The translations under genes were made by a program, and so were the position numbers. The notes beneath the pieces were generated by a model. It saw only the letters and a program-made list of their open reading frames with translations, was not told where the DNA came from and did not search any database. A DNA stretch of 64,000 nt from the NCBI RefSeq assembly GCF_028372415.1, contig NC_092876.1, forward strand, positions 223,559,528 to 223,623,527. Reading direction: 5' to 3'. The stretch is from Notamacropus eugenii. Taxonomy: Eukaryota > Chordata > Mammalia > Diprotodontia > Macropodidae. Below, piece by piece: positions 57,401-64,000 of the stretch. Numbering within the stretch: position 1 is the stretch's first letter; every line of letters begins with the position of its first letter.

Positions 57401-58160
57401 TTGTTGTCTTTTTATGAGTTTATACATTGATCTTCCCTGTCATTGTAGTAACTTTTTAATTTCAAATTCTTTTTTTGTTCTTGCTTTTGTTAATTTTTCC
57501 AGTCTATTTTTTTTTACTTTAAATTTTATGTTAAAGTTGATCTCTGCTAGTCTTGGGATAACAAGCTTCAAACTGTTTCATGCTGCTTTGTTCAGAACTA
57601 GTTCTGGGAATTTGCAAATTGTTGGTGCATCTAAAGCACTATGATTCTGAGAGAGGCATGCTCACTGCTCTACTGGTCTGAGCTCTGATTTTAACCCAGG
57701 AAGGGCACCTGGTCCTCTACAGCTACACCAGTAGCACTCATCTTTGCTTTGAAACTGTGACCAGGGCCCCCACTCCCTTGTGAGCCACCACCAGCTCTCT
57801 TCTACCCTTGCCCCCATAACTATGACCCAACATTGCATATGGGCAATAGAGTTGCCAGTCAGTACCAGCTATACCTAGTGCCAGCCATGTCATCTCTTTA
57901 CTGTCTCTGGGATGAGACCTCCCAAAGATGTTACTGCTATTGTAGCCACTGTTGCCACCACCATGATTATGAGCTCTGGACAGGCTTCCACCCCAGTGTC
58001 ACAGTCTTCTCCTACCAAAACCTTAAGTTTTCTAAGATGAGAAGAGCATCTCATCCCTACCTTTCCTTGGCTGTATCGCTCTAAAATTTGATTTGAGGTA
58101 TTATTTTAAAGATCTTTGGAGGGGAATAGTGGAGGAATTTAGCTGGGTGGCTGCCTCTAA

Positions 58161-58595
58161 TCCTTTCAACTTTTGAATAACTTTATTTACATCTCTTTTG
58201 TGCCTCTATTGTGCTGGCCTCTGATTCTATGTCATAAAATATTTGACAACAACCATGTTCCAAAATCTTCTCTTCTCTACATAACATATCCCCAATTCAA
58301 AAATTCTTCATAATTCATAGTTTCATGTTCTTTTACTAACCCTAGTTGCTTTCCTCTGGATCTTCTACAATATCTCTTAAATTATAGATGCCAGATGGAT
58401 ACCTGATGTCATCTGACCAAGGCAGACTGCAGTGGGACCTCCTTTACTTTTGACACCATGTTTCTAATAATGCAATCTAAGAATAAAGTAACTTAAGAAG
58501 GATGTGGTGAAGTCACTTTACTAATTCATATTAAGCTTTGCAGTCTACTAATATATAGCCTTTCCACATCATCAACAAGATCAGTGTTAGAGGTG
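58161..58595. repeat. Old unnamed mammalian repeat
   Basis: 'gctttcctctggatcttcta', 'tcatctgaccaaggcagact', 'gcagtgggacctcctttact', 'ttctaataatgcaatctaag', 'gctttgcagtctactaatat' follow the order of an ancient repeat I have seen across mammals. Family and orientation are uncertain. Confidence 0.45.
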
Positions 58596-60359
58596 CTTTA
58601 TTTATGGGACAGAGACTGAATGACTAAACACCATAAACCAGACTTCAGTTTCAACCATTGTCTAATCAGTGCCTACTTTAAACCCTTAAATTCACTTTTA
58701 AATGCTTTTGAAAAGAAGGAGAACATAAGGATAATTTACAATCTTTCCAGTAATCTTTCCCTATTCTATTTGTCATAAATCCCCATTTACCAACTAATTG
58801 TTTCTAGCCCTTGGAAAATGTGGCTGCTCTCTCATATTGATGGAAACCAAAAGTATCTATGGGCTGCTCTGCCACTTGATGACCTGTCATCTGGTATTAC
58901 TGTATTCTCTATCCAGTCTTACAAACCTTTGCTGTAGTTGCAACAGCTCTTAATGAAGGAAGCTTCCAAACAGAAATATTGACACCTGCTTTGGAGGAGA
59001 CTGACTTTAGCCATGAGGTGATAGCATTGACAACAACTTGTCTGAGTGTGCCAGGAGATATAAACAAACAAACACACGTACACACAAAGAGAGAGAGAAA
59101 AGAGAAAACACATCCAAACATACATTTTTAATGTCTTCTTACAAGTAGGATGCAGGCTCCAGAAATCATTCTGGATAAAACTGGGAATAAATGTGTAGAT
59201 TTCACCTTGGATGTTCACCTTTTTCTAAGTATAGAAGAGTGAGGTCACCTGTGAACTAGATTTCATTTCTCCCATGTACTAATATTTGAAACTCTAAAAG
59301 GGCTACCTCTATAACCCTTGAAGTTTCCCCTTGTATATCATAATACTCAATGTAGGGATTTTAGAGATGTGCGTAAGTACAGTTAGGATTAATATTGTTG
59401 AAGGAGGTGGCCCCTATGCAAGAATGTTCATTACCAGTCTATGCTAAGTAGTTAACACTATACATTCACATGCCTTTGGGCATACTTTGCCCTATAAATA
59501 ACAATGCATTATTAATAGAGATGTCTTAACATGGATATTGTAGCATTTAGTAAAGATATATCTTTTCCTTTTGGCATATATCCCCTTAAGGATCCACTAA
59601 AAGTCAAGCTTAATACTAATAGAGAGGCTTATGTTTGACTGTTGACTCAGGCAATACAAGCTTTCTACACGTGACAAGCTGATCTCTCAGAAGTGCCTAT
59701 GGCTTCAAAAATTCCCTAAGTCAAACAATTAAAATTTCCTTGACTCTTTGCTGTTTTAATATTTCTAGGCTAGTTCTTGCAGTCTTCTTGAGAAATCCTA
59801 CCACAAAGTAGTATTTTCAGATGTGAGACAGGTGATCCTGTTGGTTTCTGCCTCTAACTCACTCTTCTTGATCTCTTAGGATTTGATTGTTACCATCTCT
59901 GACAATTCCTTACAAAGATTAACATGTCTATAAGCATATGCATTAGAGTAGGAAACTTGAGTCTCAATGGCCAGGAAGAATTCAGAAGAGTGAGTCTGGC
60001 AAATTTATCTTTGAAGAGTAGAATTCAGGAAGGCAAACAAGGCTGGATCCAGCCTGTGGATCCAGAAGTCCTAGGAAATGAGGGATGGTTGTGGAAACAT
60101 GGTTATTAAGTCAGGAAGCAACACTGGGAAGGTTTGTTTGTTTGTTTTCTCCACAAACTTCTTTTTGAAGTGTTAAAGAAAACACTGAATGTCGACTAAC
60201 TTTGGCAGTGAAGTCACACTTCTTGGACAAAATTCAAATGAAAAATTCACATTTTCTCCTTCATTAATTTTTTTTCTTTTGCTTAACTTTAATGAGTCAA
60301 ATATTCATCCTCCTTTATAGTCCATACAATAACTTCATGACCAAACTGACATTAGAAAG
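58596..60359. other. Non-coding, no gene seen
   Basis: AT-rich, few repeats. A short purine tract lies at 59,085-59,106 and a TTTG run at about 60,134-60,147. Frames at 58,909-59,218 on the minus strand lack motifs. Confidence 0.35.
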
Positions 60360-60592
60360 CTTTTATTAAACCTGATCCTATTAAACATAATAATGCCTTT
60401 CCTCTGATTTATCTTCCATTTACAATTCATATATTTTGTGTGTACAAGTTTGCCTATTATCTCTCCCATTAGAATGTGAGTTCCTTTAGGGCAGGGATCC
60501 TGTTTTTGTCTTTCTTTCAAGCACCAAGTGCTTAGCACAGTGCCTGGCATAGCATAAGCACCTAATAAAGGTTTGTTAACTGATTGATTAAA
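60360..60592 (+). repeat. L2 LINE 3' end
   Basis: 'tcccattagaatgtgagttc', 'ctttagggcagggatcctgt', 'gtgcttagcacagtgcctgg', 'agcacctaataaaggtttgt', tail 'actgattgattaaa'. One of the best preserved L2 ends here. Confidence 0.92.
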
Positions 60593-60744
60593 TGGCCAAA
60601 GTACCTCTCAAGGAAGTTCAGAAGCATCAAAGAAATTTAGGAATGAGTAGTATCAAAAACTGCCAAATATGAGTAAGAACAATAATAAACTCCCACCATA
60701 TCCATACATTGCTATGACATTCTAAACTAGATAGACAGAATATA
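60593..60744. other. Non-coding flank
   Basis: No feature seen. Confidence 0.4.
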
Positions 60745-60855
60745 TTGGTATATACATATGTGTATGTAGATATGTGTGTGATATATATGTATGTGTATAC
60801 ATACACACACACATACTCACTCTGCACATATATACATATACATACACACAGACAT
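60745..60855. repeat. TA/TG/CA-rich microsatellite zone
   Basis: Alternating purine-pyrimidine repeats with several imperfect runs. The minus-strand tyrosine/cysteine-rich frames are translations of it. Confidence 0.9.
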
Positions 60856-61700
60856 ATGAAAAATTCACTATGGTAAGGAAGCATAAAAAACAGTAGCAGA
60901 GATGCCTAAACAAAGCTCATGTAGGAAGGACCTGAGCCAGTGACAGAGGGGGAGAGAACCCTCAATCTTATTTCCCAGTTGCTCTGCCTTTTGGACAACA
61001 ATTGCATTTATATAGTGTAAGCAAAATGAACCATATGCCAAGAAGTATTACAAGTACTTATAATTTTATGGTGGACACTAAATCATGTTTTAATATTTCT
61101 CTTTGGTTTTAAGCCAAATTTAAGTGTTGTTCTCCTTATTAAGTCTGCATAGGTATGCCAGATAATATAGACATGGCCTTTGATTGAAATGTGTATGAAC
61201 TCTAGAAAGTCAGTAATCTCATGTTTCCAAACTTTCCTTTGCAATAAGCATTTAAATAGCTGAACTCTGATACTGGATGAACTCTGGAATAATTTTGAGC
61301 TCTGGATGCTGAACAATGTAACCTTGAGTCTCTTGTAAATTGGGAAAAATCTTCTAAGGAGCTAAAACAAGACTCTTAACTTACAAATATAACGTTTGTT
61401 TGACTCCTAGACTTAATTGTGAACTCTGCCATTTTTCCCCAACTGGTTTTCCATTTTCATTCTAAATTAACCTTTTTTAGTCTCAGTTGAAAACTGAACT
61501 TCTTGGAAAAGATGGAGTTGGTTTCCTTATAAAGTCCACAAATTCCATAAGATCTCTCTTTGACTAACAAGAAAAATATTTCAAAAACTTTAAGAACTGT
61601 TTATGAAAATTATCCTAAGTGGCAGTCAAATATAACAAATGAGACTATTCTTTTGTCCATAGTTTCCCTTTAGAAGAAAAGTGCTTATCTTTCATTGAAT
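60856..61700. other. Non-coding, no gene seen
   Basis: No recognised element. Confidence 0.35.
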
Positions 61701-61762
61701 GTGTATGTACGTGTGCGTATGTGTGTGTGTGTATGTGTGTGTGTGTGTGTATGTGTGTGTGC
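61701..61762. repeat. (GT)n microsatellite with GTAT variants
   Basis: GT run interrupted by GTAT and GCGT units. Confidence 0.95.
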
Positions 61763-62764
61763 AGTCAAGACACAAGTTGAAATACTTATCCTACATCTCT
61801 GACTTTAGCATTATTCCATCAGCCTTGGCAATTTTGTTCCGGTGAAGGCTCACGTAGGGATTCAAGGAATTCCATAATAATAGGTCAAATAAATAGGGGT
61901 GAGTTAAACAAAAATGTAAATAATTTGGTGATGTAGATATTTCTACCCGAAGCCCACATGTTCTTACATGAAGCAATGCCCTCAAATGTTCCAATATTTT
62001 TATGGCTCTGGTACTAATATTTTAATAACTGGATTTTTCCAATTCTTAAAAACTTTGAAAGATGAAATTAAGCCAGTCATTTTAATTCAGTAGCCAAAAT
62101 ATTTTCTTATGAAATATGGTCATAAACTAATTTAGAATCCTAAAGTAGAAAAGATGTAAATTTGAGATGATGATGATGACAATGATTGCTATGGAGATTC
62201 CTAAGGAAATAAAACAAGTCTGGAATTTAAGTTCAGGATGAACACTGATGAATGACAATGTTTCAAAGAGCTGATTTAACTATTAATTCTTATATATTTG
62301 TATTGATTTCTAGGGGAAATTACTTTGAAATTCTTGTTTTATCACTATCAGAGTCAGTTTTCTGAGTAAGCAGAATCCTTAGTATAATTTGAGGATGTTC
62401 AACCAGGTATCTTCCTACTGATCTATCACAGAGCACCTAAAATTCCACTGTTACAACACTTGACCCTGGAAGGATTTTGTGTCTTCAAAGACTTCTATTA
62501 AAATGCAGTTGTCCCAGTAAAGGGCAAGTCTTCAGCTTCGTAATCAGCTAATTTTAGAAGAAGCAGGAAAAACAGAAGGTAGAAGAAAAGTAGGGTAAAG
62601 GGTCCTCAAAGACAAACTATCTACTTCACAATTTTGCCTCAGGCCACCTTCAAGCAATAGCTGTTACAAAGACCATGGGGTTTATACTCTTTGGGACTCA
62701 AATTCAAAAGCAAATTAGCCTTTTGGCAGACTCAGTCAGAAATTTTCACAAGTTACTTTCAGCA
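61763..62764. other. Non-coding, no gene seen
   Basis: AT-rich. A short GAT run lies at 62,166-62,181. No recognised element. Confidence 0.35.
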
Positions 62765-62960
62765 TTTGGGAGAAGCAACAAGCACAATGCATAGAAAGTT
62801 GACTTTAGCATCAAGAAGTCTTGACTTCAAGCCTCACTTTAGCAACATACAGGTTGTTTGATACAGAATAAGTCACTTTTATATCCTAAGAAATCTCTAC
62901 TGATCTTAAGTGGCAGAGATTCATTACTGGGAGTTCCTTACAGAAATGATTAAGCAAATT
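62765..62960 (+). repeat. MIR-type marsupial SINE, long-3' subfamily
   Basis: 'cttgacttcaagcctcactt', 'gatacagaataagtcacttt', 'taagtggcagagattcatta', 'ctgggagttccttacagaaa'. Its 3' part is collinear with that of the copy at 24,325-24,545. Confidence 0.6.
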
Positions 62961-62987
62961 GGGTTTCTTTCTTCGTCCACCCTCCAA

Positions 62988-63024
62988 CCACCATACCACC
63001 ACCACCACCACCACCACCACCACA
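62988..63024. repeat. (ACC)n microsatellite
   Basis: About 9-10 perfect CCA units after two imperfect ones. Confidence 0.95.
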
Positions 63025-63299
63025 ACAAAAGCAAAGGCCAAGCCAAACCCACATAACCTTTCATCCTCATAGCCCAGATTCTAGATCTCAGAACATTAAA
63101 ATCTAGACATTACTTCCTATGTTCTCTGAGCTAGGAATTTCCTACTGCTTTTTTCTGGTCTTGAAGAAGTCATGGTATCTTGGAGTATGAAACTATCACT
63201 TCATTAGTTATAGGTGTACTGGTTATAAATAGTACTCTAAAATAACCATGCTATAATGGATTGGTGGCTTCAAATAGGTGAAATAAAATAGAAGAATAT

Positions 63300-63850
63300 A
63301 TCAGTATAATTCAGCAAATATTTATCAAGAGCCTACTATGTAAAGTATATCGTGCTAGAGGATAATGTTAGAAAAAATGAATAGACACAGTTCATGTGTT
63401 CAAGTGCTTGAAAAGGCGTAAGACAAATACAAAGAGCACTGTGATGCCTAGTATTAATTTAAGTTGATAGAAGAGGTTTATGACAGCAATGAAGGAGGAA
63501 TCGCATATCTGGAAGGATTAGGGATAGATTTACAGGGAATCTGTTACCTGAAAGAAACCTTAAAGAGCAAGGAGGATTTTAATAAATAAAGGCATATGGA
63601 GGGAGATAATTCCAAGCATGGGGAATAATATTCACAAAGGCTTGGAGATGGGAAAAAGAAAAAAGATACTATACAGTCTGTTTTAGCATATTGTAATGCT
63701 GGGAAAGTATGATGGAGATAGTAAAAAGTCTTGAATTTTAAGAGAAAAGCCTTGAATCTTGTAGACAATGAGGAGTCACTGAAGGTTTTTTTTTTATTAA
63801 TGTGGTGGGGTTGATATGATCAGATCTCATTTATAAAGTCAGACAATTGA
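63300..63850 (+). repeat. Ancient mammalian repeat
   Basis: Start ('tatttatcaagagcctacta', 'gttcatgtgttcaagtgctt') and body ('ccaagcatggggaataatat', 'atgaggagtcactgaaggtt', 'gatatgatcagatctcattt') follow the same order as the family at 11.8 and 47.5 kb. A T-run near 63,787 interrupts it. Confidence 0.65.
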
Positions 63851-64000
63851 AACTGATGATCTTTAATTTCCCTTCCTGCTCTAAGTCTATAATCTTGTGA
63901 CATATGACTGGAATATTTTTGATCCAATAATCTATGATGAAGACATAAAATTGACTGAATTTATGTGAAGTCCTTATTCCACGGTGGGATTTTATTTATT

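Larger units (their letters stand above)
54655..58160 (-). mobile_element. LINE-1 with both ends but most of ORF2 deleted
   Basis: On the minus strand: 5' UTR (about 57,450-58,160, GC-richer), ORF1 coiled-coil (about 57,000-57,400) and ORF1 C-terminal domain (about 56,530-56,900). Next come an inter-ORF spacer with a CA repeat, the ORF2 endonuclease start (55,665-55,960), then directly the ORF2 C-terminal part (55,125-55,640) and the 3' UTR to about 54,655. The central ORF2, including the catalytic reverse transcriptase, is absent. All frames are broken. Confidence 0.85.

Overview
This window looks like intergenic DNA from a marsupial nuclear genome. It is AT-rich and full of simple repeats. 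It carries repeat families typical of marsupials: tRNA-derived MIR/Mar-type SINEs, RTE-related SINEs ending in CAA-rich tails, RTE LINE fragments, LINE-1 copies with long CT-rich antisense stretches, and older L2, L3/CR1 and hAT fossils shared among mammals. I cannot choose between an American opossum and an Australian marsupial from sequence alone. I found no intact protein-coding gene, no exon with believable splice context, no structural RNA gene and no CRISPR array. Every long reading frame is either a piece of a retroelement, a translation of a simple repeat, or unsupported. Family names were assigned from remembered consensus patterns and from copies compared inside the window; no database was searched.

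Layout. 1-9 kb: L2 3' ends, MIR-type SINEs, one Mar-type SINE inserted in an L2 with a 9-base target duplication, and a small RTE reverse-transcriptase-end fragment. 9-19 kb: mostly low-repeat DNA with an ancient 1-kb mammalian repeat at 11.8-12.8 kb and a striking 76-base hairpin at 14.86 kb inside a repeat-poor stretch. 19-28 kb: a 5'-truncated LINE-1 (19.1-20.4 kb), a SINE nested in a SINE (24.8-25.4 kb), a hAT fossil and an L3/CR1 3' end. 28.9-34.8 kb: one LINE-1-lineage element inserted into another, both on the minus strand, both with ORF1 but no visible ORF2 (half-L1-like). 35-37.3 kb: a Mar SINE, then a long L2 split by an RTE-type SINE with a perfect 13-base target duplication. 38.0-39.8 kb: a LINE-1 3' part in which about 290 bases are replaced by about 670 bases of GC-rich, mRNA-like sequence with a broken reading frame. 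40-49 kb: MIR and Mar SINEs, a very old vertebrate-type SINE at 43.9-44.25 kb and a repeat-poor AT-rich block. 49-50.3 kb: an RTE LINE on the minus strand. 53-58.2 kb: L3 and L2 fragments, a long GT repeat, and a minus-strand LINE-1 that has lost most of ORF2. 58-64 kb: sparse old repeats and simple repeats.

No genes work together here. The story is one of layered retrotransposition: L2, L3/CR1, MIR and hAT first, then RTE, LINE-1 and their SINEs landing in older elements. The best candidates for further attention are the L1/mRNA chimera (38.0-39.8 kb), the hairpin (14,864-14,939), the ancient SINE (43.85-44.25 kb) and the nested half-L1 pair. I saw no convincing new biological system.
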